From contig JAYMSP010000232.1 of the NCBI GenBank assembly GCA_036897095.1, positions 1 through 64,000 of the forward strand: 64,000 bases of DNA, read 5' to 3'. The translations under genes were made by a program, and so were the position numbers. This DNA is from Plantago elongata (taxonomy: Eukaryota; Streptophyta; Magnoliopsida; Lamiales; Plantaginaceae). Under the pieces are notes generated by a model. That model searched no databases. It was not told the origin of the DNA and saw only the letters and a list, made by a program, of their open reading frames with translations. This document shows positions 15,851 to 29,113 of this stretch, piece by piece (within the stretch, counting starts at the first letter, position 1; every line of letters begins with the position of its first letter).

Positions 15851-16130
15851 GCCTCAAATTAATATTTGTTTAAAGGGATGATTCAATTACTGTTTTTTTT
15901 CGCTATACATTATAATTCATTTTATATATATTAATATCTTCAATTTCTCTTATCATGTGTAACATGGGTGTGATAGAATATATAAATATTAGGTAGTATA
16001 TTTATCATATTAGTAGTTTAGTTAGAATAGAGTTAGTATAATTTAATAATAATTTTAGATTCTAAATGCTATTGTAACTTGTATTATATTTCGTGTATAT
16101 ATCCTTGATAGATTAATAGAGAGAGTCACA
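14818..16130. repeat. Repeated LTR-edge-like segment
   Basis: AATATTAGGTTGAATATTTA at about 14820 and AATATTAGGTAGTATATTTA at about 15983 both continue with TCATATTA and an AGTxxTxTAGT stretch. The second continues to about 16130 with further LTR-like text. These look like two copies of one LTR edge lying either side of the copia LTR at 15043, so one relic may have inserted into another. Confidence 0.4.
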
Positions 16131-16598
16131 AACAAATCCAAAAGGAGGAAAGGAGGAAATTAAAGTGAAGTTGAGAATATATATATATATATATATATAT
16201 ATAGGGCCCAAGAGAAAATCTCTTAGACTAAATTAGTCATGTGCTTACATAAATTTCAAGTTTTAATTTAGGAGAAGTTTACAAGTAGTTGTTAGTTGTT
16301 ACTATTAATTTAATATATATGAAGTTAACTAATTGTTACTAATAGACAACATGTGAGAAGTTACAATCAGAAGCGTAGAAAATTGTCTACGGTTTGTATC
16401 TTTTGGGGTATATATATGTGTGCATGCGAATGACGTATATACATTGTATGACTTTGTATTTGTTATCACTCCATAAGTAGAACAACATGCATATATATAT
16501 ATATAAACCTAAGCTTGCCTTCTCTATAAACTATATATTTGTGTGTGTGTTTGGCTACTATATATGACTAGCTAATAGCTATAGGCGTGCAGTTATGA
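15851..16598. other. Intergenic, AT-rich, downstream of the EamA gene
   Basis: It contains an (AT)n run at about 16176-16202 and no coding potential. The 3' untranslated region of the EamA-type gene should lie in its right part. Confidence 0.6.
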
Positions 16599-18774
16599 TC
16601 ACTTCTTGAGCCTATCCATCACATCTTGTCTTGAGCTCACCATTACTGGAGATGTGGTGAGGGTCTTCTTGAGCTCTCTACGATCTGATACAATTGCGAC
16701 ATCCTCCCCTTGTTTGCTCTTGTTTTTTCCTCCTGATTCAGTCGATGCCGATGCAGCTCCAAACATTTGCACCGTCAAACTCCCACCTTGTTCAAGTACG
16801 GGCATTTAATTTAGTATATGAATGTGCATGTTAGAATTCATTGAAACTAGCTAGCTAAAAGACTCTTAAATTACCCAGTATTAGAGCTGCTCCAATCCAT
16901 CCAGCAATTCCCCACCTTTCACCAAGTAGAAACCATGCAAATCCTGCCCCCCAAAGTGGCTCTAGCCCATATATGACAGCAGTTTCTATTGCTGAGACAT
17001 CACGCATTGCTGCTATCTGTCAATAAAACATGCATGATATATGTATCTGTATTCCTTTAGGCAGGTGTTAGTTTTTCTATGTCTAATACCACCGGACAGG
17101 AGATATAATTTTACCTCTCCCCATAGGCACAATCCGGTAGAGAAAACTCCAGTGTACAATGCAGGTATCCATGGAAATGCGAAAAACCAATCTAGAAACA
17201 AAGCCCATGACCAAGCTATTCTATCTGGGTTGCCATTCAAATTCGTTCCAATTAGGCACCATATTGTTGACAGAGCAGCAACAACAACAACCTATATATA
17301 TTCGAATTGCTTAACATTGGAGTATTTAGTTTCACCAAAATATACCTTAAACAAATTTCTTTGTCTCGGAAACTAAGCAGACCTGGTATCCAAGTAGTGC
17401 CATGAACTTGTCTTTCCTTGTTGTCCGTGATATATGTTCAGTGCGAAGTGTGTGAATGCCAAAGAATATGGCACTTAAGAAGTTGAAAAGATCACCTATC
17501 TGAATATAAAACATTCAGAGAGAAGTTAATAAGTTAACTGTAATCCGATGCTCACAGCATATTATATCTAGGAAGAATGTTATTATACTCTTACGTTTGG
17601 AGTTGATCCACTGCATTCGAGCATAGATATCCCTAGACCAGACATGAGAATTCCAAACCAAGTACGAGCAGGTACAGTTGCACCAAACAAGCTCTCGAGC
17701 AATGGAATAACTATCACCTATATATATAGCCAATTGATCATAAATTCAATTCCCTGTGAAAAGGCTCATGACTTTAAATTGTGTAAAATCGGTTTCTCAC
17801 ATAAATGAACAGTTTGATGGCTTAATTAATTAAGGGCCAACCAAATTAAACGGACATTATTATGCATCTAGCTAAAACTTGAAACTTTCACAACACCACT
17901 GGTAAAGGACAGGACAGGACAGGACTTACTGTAAATAAAGAAATAAATGAAGCACGACCAGCATCAGTAGAGAGCAATCCAAAAGCCTCAGTGAGATAGC
18001 CTAAACTGATCCAAATTCCCAATTCCAACCCAGAATTACGCGTTTCAACATCATTCCTTGCCCGGTAGATGAAAGGCAGAAATGGGATAGTTGATAGAGA
18101 AAAACGGACAGCAGAGAAGCAGGCCGGATCAGAGAATGTTTCTACCTCTTTTATGATTGCAATGTTACTTGCTGCAATTAGTTAATATTCGATCCATAAT
18201 CAGGCGAAATATATATATATATACACTCTTCAGTTCAGAACATGAACATGTACACCCACAAATAAATTAACGTTCAAGTATAATATAGTATATGTCTTGG
18301 CAAAATGAGAGATCTAGCTTGGTAGTCAATAAGAAGGATTACTAATCTGAACACAAGCTAGCTAGCTAGCTAATTTAATTAACTCATGATGCTAGCTATA
18401 TATATATATATATATATAGTAGTGCGCAGCTAGCGTGCGTTCGTACCGTAGACAACAGTGATGACATTAAGCAAGATGACACTCTTAAACTTGCCGGACC
18501 GAAGAAACTTGTTCCATAATGGTATCTTTCGTTTTCCTCCAGAGTGATGGTTCTTGATCGAATCTGAAACGATAACCTCCGAGTGATCAAGAACATAGTT
18601 CTTTCCATCCTTGAAAGATTTCAGTAACAAATTTGATCTGGATTTTGGGAATTGTATAGATGGGGAATTAATGGATATATGATCACCAATTTTCTTGTGG
18701 TGTAAGAAGCATCGGATTGTGGTGATCACTATTGCAGAATCTTTGAGCATCTTGCAACTAGACAAGTGAATCAT
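16599..18774 (-). CDS. EamA-type (drug/metabolite transporter superfamily) membrane protein
   Basis: Seven exons fit: 18774-18447, 18171-17930, 17717-17595, 17499-17383, 17291-17115, 17016-16875 and 16786-16599, about 438 residues. The first 95 residues are basic and serine-rich and could be a plastid transit peptide. Hydrophobic helices then begin with SVILLNVITVVYGASN and run to about residue 390 in two EamA-like halves. The second half holds FPWIPALYTGVFSTGLCLWG and DVSAIETAVIYGLEPLWGAG. The tail is polar and ends DRLKK. The pattern is that of the plant EamA proteins annotated as WAT1-related and chloroplastic. Members export small metabolites; the substrate of this one is unknown. Splice phases agree throughout and no lesion was seen. 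Plastid targeting is inferred only from composition. Confidence 0.85.
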
Positions 18775-19459
18775 ATCATATGAACAAAAAGAATTATATA
18801 TTATATTTCCCTTTTGATTTATTATTTTTCACTAATGTATATAGTTATATGATAACAGAAATTAAATTAATTGTTAATTTCCCACGTGAGAATTAATTGA
18901 TTCGTTTACATGATTTGTCGAGACACTGGAACCACATAAATGAATTGATAAGGCTAGCTAAGATACTGGGCTAGATATTTCACATCAAAATTAATGTGGT
19001 CCATCTTTGGAGAAACTATTTATAGCCACCATTTCCAAGTCATTGGTCGGTTTATTAGCAAGAGTTCAATTATTGAAAAAAACCAATAATTAAACGATCC
19101 ACCTATTCTATATATAGCTACCCATGGGCTCGTTTTACACATGCATTATTTAACTTCATTTGAAGTAATTCATTAAAATTATAATTTTTATAATCCCTTA
19201 GAATTCTATATCAAGTGCAAAGAATATAACTTTTATTTTCGAAAATCCATCTAGAATGACCAACCGGAAAACGATTTCAGAATTATTAGTTCTCGGTTTA
19301 CTGTTTACTAGTTCACTGTCTTTACGACTTAAACTTTACTCCATAAAATGTATATGAAGCTAGAGAATCCATGTTACTGGCCAATCTTAATTAAAGAACT
19401 GGTTTTATTTTACTGATATAACAACTGGAAAAACTTGAACTTGGCAAGTCCTCAAACGA
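18775..19459. other. Intergenic: EamA gene 5' side and PEAMT copy A 3' side
   Basis: No gene is seen. The stretch separates two genes on the same strand, so its left part should carry the EamA gene promoter and its right part the 3' untranslated region of the methyltransferase. Confidence 0.6.
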
Positions 19460-22400
19460 TCAATTGCTTTTCTTCGCAATGAACAAACCCCACCTCTGTT
19501 CTCCAGAGGAACTTCGTACGAGTTTGGCCTTCCACCCTCCAACGATAGCGTTATAGTCTTCCTGCACAGGAAACGAATTGTCAGCACCTGCAGTTTGACA
19601 TGAGAAACAACAGCGTGTGTTGAGGGAAGGATTCTAGATAAAAACGCACATCAGAGAAATCACGTATGAATGCTTCTTTATCTTTCTCTACTGCATCCAA
19701 TTCCTTCTCCAACACCTCTATGAACTGAAAACCACGAAACAAGTATATATTTTAAGTATTATTGCAGAACTTCCATGTGCATTTATATATGACAGACAAG
19801 TATTGCACCTGGTTAGTTCGGTCCTCAGCAATCACCTCACCAAATCCAGCATCACGGAGCATCTGTACAAACACATATGAAGTCATGAACCATAAAATGC
19901 CTCTCAAGGAACACCGTTATAATTTGTTGGCCAATGAATACAGAGGAGGAGGCATTTATATGGTGATAAAATAATATATGTACCTGGCCATAAGCCTGGA
20001 CATCATGCAAATCGTATCCTCTTTGCTTAATGTACTCAGCAAACTCAACAGACGGTGTACCAGCATTTCTGCAGTAGTCGCTTATCAGGACCTTACCACC
20101 TGGCTTCAACCACTTATAGAATGACCTGAACAGTGCTGGTTTGTCCTGGAAAACAGATCAATTGTCCTGTTTAGTACTATTATTTGTCCTATATTAGGAG
20201 AAAGCAGATGCAATTATTAGTAAATTGATAAAAGAATTAAGGAACTAGCATGCAACAGTTGCAAGGACACTGGAAAAGAGAAGGATAGTTACTTGAATAT
20301 GAAGAATAGTGTCGCGGCTGTAGATTACATCATAAGTGCCATCAGGATATTCTTTCTTGGTACAATCAGCAACCTCAAATTCAACAGAAGAGTTGAGATC
20401 AAGATCACGTTCAAGAGCGAATGTGATCATATTGATGGAAAGGTCAATGCCAACTACATAGACATCATACGTATCAGCCACGTAGAAGTTGCCGCCTCCA
20501 ATGCCACACCCCACATCAAGAACTTTCTGCCCAGGCTGGAGATCCAGCATATCCACAAACTCTCTAGTCGTATCTGTCCATGAAAAAAAGGCAAATTGAG
20601 GTGCTCAAGACATAGTGCAATGGCATATTAGTATATTTACATAGGCTATTTCATCCTAGTACAGCATATGTCCACCAGGAATACACGTAAGCAACAAGAA
20701 TATTATCCTGAAAGACGTACCAATCCCTCCAGTGCTCACAAATCCCTGACCAAACACGCGCTCATACCGCAGTATGCCACTGGACTTGTATTGAACAGTA
20801 TCCAAGAACTTCTGAAATCCTCCGTCATTGTTTAAGCTTATTTTTTGCCATAGCCAGCAGATCTGCACAAAATCAAAACACATGCAAATATGTTAATGTT
20901 TCTTCATCATTAACTATTCGAGAGCAATAAAAGACAGAATGAGTGAAAACTCATAGCATCACGTGATCTGATATGAAGCAAGAATGCAGACGAGAAATTA
21001 CAATTACACTACCTGGTTCTGACTCTTTCTTTGTTTTGCATAAGCTCCAATGCATTTGAAACCAACGAGAGCAAGTTCAAACGAATGACCAGACTCTTCT
21101 TTCTGAATATACTCTTTAAACAACTGCAAGTTTCCAAATCTGATATTGTAACACACATGATATAAAAACGATCACAACTCTCAAGAAATCATCAAAATTG
21201 AAACAAATTTGCTATTTAGTGTTGCTGATGTTTGTGTTTTTTAATGGAGCAAAGACGGATGGCTTAGAGAAATCTTAGTGCAAAAGGTGCCTGTTATGGA
21301 TGAGGTTCTTCTCTTCCTCATTTTGAACAAGGAACAAAAAGTGATCAATTTCAAGAATAAAACCACATATATAGCAATGCCATCAATTATAGACCATAAT
21401 TTGCATCGGATAACATAGCAGCTCATCAGTAAAGAATTTCATAACATGGAACCTTGGTATAAAAGCTTGGTTTACGGTAATAAGTGGGATCATTCTTCAG
21501 CTGGTGGCCTTCAGACTGATTGAAACACGATTCTCTGAAAAATATATATCCACCAACTTTTAGCCCTTTGACCATTCTCTCTACAAGATTTCCAACCTGC
21601 AACATGAAGTAGCATTCTCAAGAGTATAGAAGCTAACAGACTTTCTAGACAGGCCAAAACTAGATATTTCTAGAGCAGGGAAGAACAAGGATTTATTAAA
21701 GGAATCAAGAGTACTAGAGTTTTACTTCATTGTCTGAGAGATACATCAAAAGCCAGTTCGAAAATATCAAGTCTAATGATCCATCCGGGAAATTCAACTC
21801 TGGAGATGTCACATCAGCACAGACAAACTTGACATTTTCATGATGCCCGTTGATGGTCTCGTTCTGCAAAATGAAGACCAGAAGGTTCACATTTAGCATA
21901 GTTATCAAATGTATAATGAGTAAAATTAGCAAAAGTAGTTTTATGATATAAGGCCTTAAACCTTCTTTATAACGCTTTCGATAAAGTCCACAGCTACAAC
22001 CTGCTCAGCTTTTTGGGCCAATTCACCTGTGAAACGACCAATACCAGCCCCAAGTTCTAGAACTGACATGCCTTCAAACAAAGGGAGCAGAGACAACACC
22101 TGTGTAGAATTGGTACAAAGATGATTATAAGCTAGAGCAACAACCAACATCTACGTTAAGGCTTCACTTGATACACCACAGATATAGTGTTCTGTTTCCT
22201 GGTATGTATATATATATATATATATGTTGGGGCGTAAATGTTGTTATGTGACATAATGTTGTTGGACTATGGCATATAACACACAGATGCAGTCATGCAA
22301 CAGAAAAAAGTAAGCTAAAGCTTTGCAGCATGTTAAGCCAGAGAAGCAGAAAATAAATTAAATTGCTGGTTCTGTATTCTCAATAACCGTATATGCATAC

Positions 22401-23320
22401 TCAATTGCTCTGCTATAAACAATGCCAAATTAATAAGATCAGGGGCGGAGCCAGAAAACAAACCGCCTAGTGCGTACGTATAGAATTGAAAAAAAATTAA
22501 CTAAAGATATTTATTTTTATTGTTTATGAAAACATACAAAAACGAAGATAAGTTTATCAATGTTCTACTAAATATAAGTACTGGAATTAAAGAAAAAGAA
22601 CATATTTTTTCAATTGGGGTAGTGCAAAATACTAAAAATTTAAAATCAAATGCACTTAGAAAAAATTAAAGGGTAGTGCAAGTGCACTACCCCATCACAA
22701 TACAGCTCCGCCCCTGAATAAGAAGCATATAATGTATGTGACATTGGCAGTTCTATTGGTAGAACCGAACCACTTCAGGAAGAAGTAACAGTTATTTTCT
22801 TTCTCAGAAGGCTTTTCTGATATAAGTCCATTTCACCTAATATATAGTCATCAGGGAATCGATTGATTTTGTAATCACATGCATATATATTTAGCCCTTA
22901 CAACAATCACATATACAGTCTGACCTGAGCTCTGGCATATTATCAAAGCCGAGTATGCACATGAACCTGATTTTGATACAAAGCTTGTGAAAAAGATAAG
23001 GACTTGCCAGTACACGACTAAAACCAGGATACACAACATACACTATGATATAATCTTGTTTTTAGATAAAGACTGGGAGGGGCGGGGTTAATTAAGAAGA
23101 TAAAATGTACCTCAGGCCTGTCCTCCTTATCAAGCTGAGGTGCTTGAGAGTCGAGCATCATCGCCTCCAAATTCAAATCCGCAGACTGCTGAATCCAGTA
23201 ACTTCTTTGCCTCTCACGCTCTTGATCTGGAAATTCAAACCACAAACAATTAAGAGAGAAAGAATGAATATATGCATTTGGTCATAGTTAGTGATTAATA
23301 TAACCTTGAGTTGCAGCCAT
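19460..23320 (-). CDS. PEAMT: Phosphoethanolamine N-methyltransferase, copy A
   Basis: Twelve exons: 23320-23305, 23226-23111, 22099-21962, 21863-21726, 21596-21453, 21123-21013, 20862-20721, 20573-20293, 20145-19984, 19862-19809, 19724-19650 and 19561-19460, giving 492 residues, the usual plant length. There are two SAM-binding methyltransferase domains: the first with [11 protein letters not shown] near residues 57-67, the second with [11 protein letters not shown] near 286-296. The end is [13 protein letters not shown]. The cytosolic enzyme methylates phosphoethanolamine three times with SAM to give phosphocholine for phosphatidylcholine and, in some plants, glycine betaine. It shares every intron position with the copy at 29475-34048, so the two arose by duplication. 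Intron 2 holds a hAT-type MITE. The first coding exon is only 16 nt. No lesion was seen. Confidence 0.95.
22440..22716. mobile_element. hAT-type MITE in intron 2 of PEAMT copy A
   Basis: The 277-bp element starts CAGGGGCGGAGC and ends GCTCCGCCCCTG, a perfect 12-bp terminal inverted repeat. It is flanked by the 8-bp direct repeats AATAAGAT (22432-22439) and AATAAGAA (22717-22724). An 8-bp duplication and CAGGG-type ends are hallmarks of the hAT superfamily. It has no coding capacity. Confidence 0.9.
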
Positions 23321-24413
23321 AGTTAGAAGAAATAGCACAAGAAGGTTGGTTCTTGTTATATACTGTATGTGGGACTGAGTGAGTAACTAAAAATCCTCAA
23401 TGCTGCACTAATGAAGTGATGAGGAGGCCAGGTTAATTATGTATATAGAGAGCTAGAAGATAGATAATCAAGAAAGCTATCTTTTGAGTATTTTATGAAT
23501 ATATAGTTTTAGTCTGCATGTACAAGACAATTAATAGACTTGTTTAACAATATGCATGGGGCCAAGGAAAAAGAAGAAGAAAAGAAAAGAAAAGAAATGG
23601 GGAAATCAGTTGATGGGGTATTGGGATTGATTCCATTTTCAGATGATGATGATAATTAATTAATAATAGATCAGCTACAGCATGAGATGCGCGGCTAAAA
23701 ATTAAAGGAAACAATAATAATACTACTAATCAAGAATATATATATATATATATATAATCTGTTGTTTTTTGTGGCACTAAAATCCATTTAACTATGTATG
23801 ATTCTTCTGCAACTATTTGATATTCTACTGCGCTATGTGTTGGGCTCATTTAGTTTCTAGGGGAATGATATGCCAAAGCTTGATGACTGCTATTTGTTAT
23901 CAAGTCTCAGACAGACCAAATGCTTGATAGATAGATATATTGCCTCTTTCAGTATCACTACAGTAAGTCTGCTTGAGAGATCACCTTTGGTATTCAACTT
24001 TTTTATTTTCTGGGGACAAGCAAGTTTAGTGGCACCATTCAAACAGCATGGAAAATTAGAGATTCTCAGGGATCTAGGATAAGATACAACAGAAAAATTC
24101 TTTGACGAAATACAAACATGCCAGAAATAGGACAGCAAAGTAACAGAAATTGCATTTCATCATCGACAACCCATGTAACTTTTCTACATAGCAGGTAACT
24201 GGGTGAGTTAAAACAACTTGCAGAGAGGGTTTTTCAGTGCTCACCTGAATACTGCTACATTACTCGTTACTCATAACATGCAATGCATGGGCACAGGGAA
24301 TAAATGCCATAGCAAGTCTACTACATTATCCAAGTCGCAACAATTGACTATTACAAGCAGTGACTCGGTACTCCCATGCAACTCAACCACTTAAACAAGT
24401 CTTAACTCAGGCT
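23321..24413. other. Intergenic: PEAMT copy A leader and promoter, and 3' side of the topoisomerase pseudogene
   Basis: A TATATA-containing CTCTATATAC lies on the minus strand at 23441-23450. A leader of roughly 95 nt would follow, with no ATG-led upstream ORF like that of copy B. The rest is AT-rich, with (AT)n near 23738-23756, and no gene. Confidence 0.55.
23441..23450 (-). promoter_or_regulatory. Candidate TATA box of PEAMT copy A
   Basis: CTCTATATAC on the minus strand lies about 120 bases before the start codon, a spacing that fits a short leader. This is judged by motif and position only. Confidence 0.45.
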
Positions 24414-27400
24414 TCACTCTTCATCTTCATCTTCATCGGAAAACTTGTAAATAGCATCACTGCCAGCATCCTCATCTTCACCACTCTCAGAATCATCACT
24501 CTCGACATACCTGGCCGCTCCCCTGTTTGTCCTCGGAGGCCTTACCCTTGCCACCACTTCAGCAACATTATTCTTAGGCTTTTCTTCAACCTCTGAATCA
24601 TCACCAGAGAGAATGTCAATTATTTCAATATCATCGTCATCAGAGAGTTCGATAATTGTTGCCTTCTTCCTGGCTGCAGCAGCTCTTTTGGTAGTTTCTT
24701 TCTTCCTATTTTGGTTTGCAGTCACATCATCATCCATTTATGCGACAAAAATATCACATGGATCATAGAACGTTACATATATGAATAATTGAATATAGAT
24801 AAAACAATATTAGTACTAGAGTTTACATCAATGAGCATCACTTGATCAATCTACTTTTGATTCTAGTGGCTTACCTTCAGCTCGGTCAGGAGAGGAATCT
24901 AAGTTGTAAGCTGCAATGTGGTCCCTCAATGATGCTATCCCTTCATCATAGTCATCCTCAACAGAAGCAGTAACAGCCTGCCATGGTATAAAAATGATAA
25001 ATATATGGGCACTTATTTCACTTCAAACATAGAATTAAATACTACACTGATAACAAGAAAAACGAAGATGCATTGTTATCAAGACCTTTTTGGCTGGAAC
25101 TTTCTTTTCAGCAGGTACTCTTTCTTTTGCTTTCTTGGCGCCACCAACAATTTCTACCATACATAAAGGAAAAAAGTGTAGGAAATTACCAAGTACAATA
25201 GCTCACAATTATACGGAACACACTGGTCCACACATACCTGTTTCCATAACAGTATCACCTGATACTTCCACTGGCTCATTAGCATGTTGTTTACCGGCAG
25301 CCTTCTTGATATTTTTATGACGCTTCAGTTCTACTCTGGCAACTTTTGCTTTGTTAGTGATAGCCTCCATATCCTTCTTAAATTTCTTTTCATACATGTC
25401 CTCTATTTCCTGAATGCGAAATTTATATATATCACAGTAAAACAATCAGAACTAATAAAGACCCTTTTTTAATACCAGAAAAACAAACAAATAAATATTA
25501 AATACAGATTATTTTTTCAAAACTTACATCAAGTCTTCCCTCAAGAGCATCAAGGTCCCTCAGCCAGAGAGACTTAATTGTAGCGTTTTCCAGATCTTTA
25601 ATATTTTGATCAAGGTTATCCTTCTCAGCCAGCAGCTTTTGCATGTTTACAATTGTCAGGGTACCAATTGAAAGAGAGAGCAAGTAGTCATAATCATAAG
25701 CAGGTACTTCTTGGCTTGTAGAAACACCAGCATTCCTCCGTATCATCTATTGCCCCTATGACTGCTACTTTTTCCATGCTTTTCTTCTTGGGAAAAGGAG
25801 TAAAGCCTTTTCCTTCAACTCATCAAATAAATCTGATCTTCTCCTGTTGATCACAATAATGCTGCCATCTACAACACACTTGATGAGTCTAAGCTTGTTT
25901 GAACATCTCAACAAATCATTTTCAAGATTTTTTAACATAGCTTTCTGCAAAAACAAAAATTCCACAGGTTATCAGGACATGCAACAAGGGGCAAATCCCA
26001 TAAGCCCCAAAAAAATCAAGTAGTGAATTTTGCCTTTCGTTTCTCATAAAGATCCAGCCTCAAGTGAAAAATGTCATCAAGAACTGCAAAAAAATTAATG
26101 ACAATAATCAGAAGACGCATTGAATCGAATAAACTTATGGGGACGTAATACTGAGTTATGCTAATATGTCAGTTACTTACTCTGTTCAGGTGTGTCGTAC
26201 TTCTTGATTACTCCTCTGGGATCAAACAGATGCAAGTTACTTGTGCCTATTGTAGTAGTTAGCTTAAATCTCTTGAGAAGACCCTCCTGTTTCACTGCAC
26301 TCAGGTTTTCTTCTGTCAAGTAAACCAGAAAGTGGACGATGTTTCCATCGCTGTAATCACGGCATCCAACAATGAAAGGGTCTTTGCTTTTCTCATTTTC
26401 TGCAGACACTGACTCAAGAAATTCCTTGTAATCTCCGGTCCACTTTCGAACTGGAAGCTCAGTTATCCTCAAAGTCGTATGATCCACTTCTTCTATGGTC
26501 CCACTCACAGTGTAGATATTCTCAACTCCCTCTGTTGCAGTTTTCTCAATGGTTCCACGAAATCCTTTGTACCAAGGATGCATAGGCACCATCTCCTCAC
26601 CATTTAGCAATCGCCTGACATTACAAATAATGTCTCTTGGATTGTAGTTCGGTACAAATGAACTCCAACCTGTTCCTACACCTTCACATCGATTTACAAG
26701 AACTGTAGGTATGATTGGTTTAAACCTATTATGGAAAAAGACATCAGCTATCAGGTCAACACAGGAACAACGACAATCAATTTGGAAAAACAAAATATTG
26801 CAACAAGACTTACGAAGTAGGTTCGGTAGATAGACCATCTTATTTCAAATAGTCCAGTAGCATGTCGTCATCCTTTGGGAATAAGAATCGAGTGATAGGA
26901 GACAACTTTGTGAAGAGGTATTGAGCGCATGCATGATCTTCTCTGCCCTGCATAAGAAAAACAGTATGCATCAATGCTAATTCCTGAGTGATTGTTTACC
27001 AAAAAATGGAAATAATAAATGCATCTGCTGACTCACCTGGCCCCGTGTGCCGAACTGACCATTAGGTTCAAGAAAATTTACGTTGTTACTTCCGACAAAG
27101 TTCTGAGCCATGCCGATGATGGTAACTGCAAGACCTGCTCACTATGATGATAAGCTGAGTGCTCAGCCACATAACCAGAGAACTGAGCAACTTTTGCTTC
27201 CTTCACAAAGTTCCTCTTAAAAGAGCAGAAAAGTATCTTTCTTTGACAAGGTTTCAATCCATCAACCATGCATGGAATTGATCTGACGACATCTGCTCTT
27301 TAGTACAGTATCAGTTCCTTGTGAACAAAGTCGCGGTATTTGACAAGCTTCTCATTTTCATCAAGGTATGTACCAGGCTGCAATGGGGAACATTCACAAT

Positions 27401-29113
27401 CAGTTGTCATGCAAAAGTAGAAAATTCCACCAGTACCAACCTTGTAATGAAGGAGCCAACTCTTTCTTGCTTCAATATCAATCTTCTTCTTCTTGCTAAA
27501 AGCAAGTTCGATTGCGACACCATCTTGCTCATCAACCCAGAGAAAATCCTTTTTATGCATTCCCAGATCTTGAAAGTACTCCTTTCCTTCTTCATCTGTG
27601 CTAGTTCCCAACCCCTAAATGAGAAACAAGCAACAAAAGAATCTGTCAATAAATTGCAGGTGATTTAACTGAAAAATGTGGATGCATAAAGTACTTAATA
27701 CACCAAAATTCATTAAAATTCAAGACCTTGTAGTACTTGATGGACCAATGTCTAGCGTCTCTGCCCAGAGATCTTTCCCATTCTTCATACTGAGGCATCG
27801 TATGAAAGGACAATTTCCTCCTCCCATCTTCATGAGAAGCCTACTCAAAATATAAAGGTATTTAGAGAAACACAAAAGGAAGACGAGATATACATAATAA
27901 TATAATTGTCTTATTTTTCAAACCTTCACAATAGGAGTGATGAACTCCGACAAAAAGGAGGGAACTTTAAGCAATGATGGCCAAAATGAATGGATGAAAT
28001 TAATCAATAGCCCCTTGATATGAGAACCGTCATGATCCTGCACCGGTACTCAGATGATATTCAAGAACATAGAAAAAGCATGCTGAATTATATCTAAATG
28101 TTAACTGAGACATGCACATACTTAGGAGTATCAAAGAAAACAAGATAATACAGAACCTGATCCACCATCAGCATCAAGTGTCCATATCTGAGTGACTTGG
28201 CAGTGTCATAATGTTTACCCTGCTTAAGTACCAGGATCTGCTTGATGTGCTGGAATTCAGCATTTTGCATTAACTGTATATGCCTTGCTTCTCTCACATT
28301 GAGAAAACAGCCTCGGAGAGGAAATACACCATACTGATCCCTCCCAACCACTGCCAGTCCAGCAATCTGCACAAAAAGAAAAGAAAGAGAGAAAGAAAGA
28401 AAGAAAGAAAGAAAGTGATTGACTTGCATCACTTAAACACTACCCGAGCATATAAAACTTACTGTGAGTGCCTTGGCGGACTCTCCTTCTGTCAAAACCA
28501 ATGTACATTTCTCCGAGTTCTTTCCCCCAGCTTCATAAGCATCACATAGCTTAGCTACATAGATCCTTCGTTTCTTGATCCCATCTGTTTCCTTAAGATC
28601 CTTTTCCTGTTTGAAATATACCCATTCCTCAATGTTTTTCATAATATCAGACTTTCAGATTATTAACCAAACTAGTCAGAAACGAGCATTCATAAGCCAA
28701 CTCCGGCACAAAAACCTCTACCTCCTGATTGAATTCCACCGGAATACCACCGCCATTGTTGTAGACACTAATTGAATTCTTCTCGACATCGATAGAGACC
28801 TTAACGACGTACATTTTTGAAACAAGCTTCTTATGATCAGCCGCATGGACCAAAATATCGTCGAAGATTTTGTACAGGCCAGGAACGTAGGTAATCGATC
28901 TATGCACCATGTTATCGGACTTGTAGACCCACCGTGTTTCCGTGTGCTTCTCAACTGAACCAATGTAGATATCTGGATGGAGAAGAATGTGTTCCGGAGC
29001 TTTCTTATGGTACTCGATCGATTTTTGGCAGCAAGGAGTGGTTCGCAATGGACAGATGTTGGCGTTGTTGCTGCTACTGGATAGTGGAGTGGAGATTTTT
29101 GTGAAGCAGACAT
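24414..29113 (-). pseudogene. Duplicated DNA topoisomerase II (TOP2) pseudogene
   Basis: Conserved TOP2 text runs in order with introns kept: a partial ATPase domain (PDIYIGSVEKHTETRWVY); TOPRIM (CTLVLTEGESAKALT, then DQDHDGSHIKG); the breakage-reunion domain (KILFCSFKRNFVKEAKVAQF, LSPITRFLFPKDDD, KYDTPEQ); and an acidic C-terminal tail. Several lesions are visible. The first ATG (29113) is out of frame with the conserved text. About 300 residues are missing between VFVPEL and KNIEEW (near 28640), removing most of the ATPase and transducer. There are in-frame TAA codons at 27300-27302 and 26840-26842, a one-base loss near 27125, and a compensated frame change near 25745-25800. The active-site Arg-Tyr pair reads Gln-Tyr (CAQYLF). 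Introns show it came from DNA duplication, not retrotransposition. A functional TOP2 must lie elsewhere. Confidence 0.92.
28375..28415. repeat. (AAAG)n tract in a TOP2 pseudogene intron
   Basis: An imperfect purine tract of AAAG/GAAA units lies between two pseudogene exons. Confidence 0.8.

Noticed and set aside
27407-27668. Overlapping plus and minus frames in the TOP2 pseudogene
   Set aside because: Only the minus-strand frame with TSTDEEGKEYFQDL and VDEQDGVAIELAFS is TOP2; the others are shadows.
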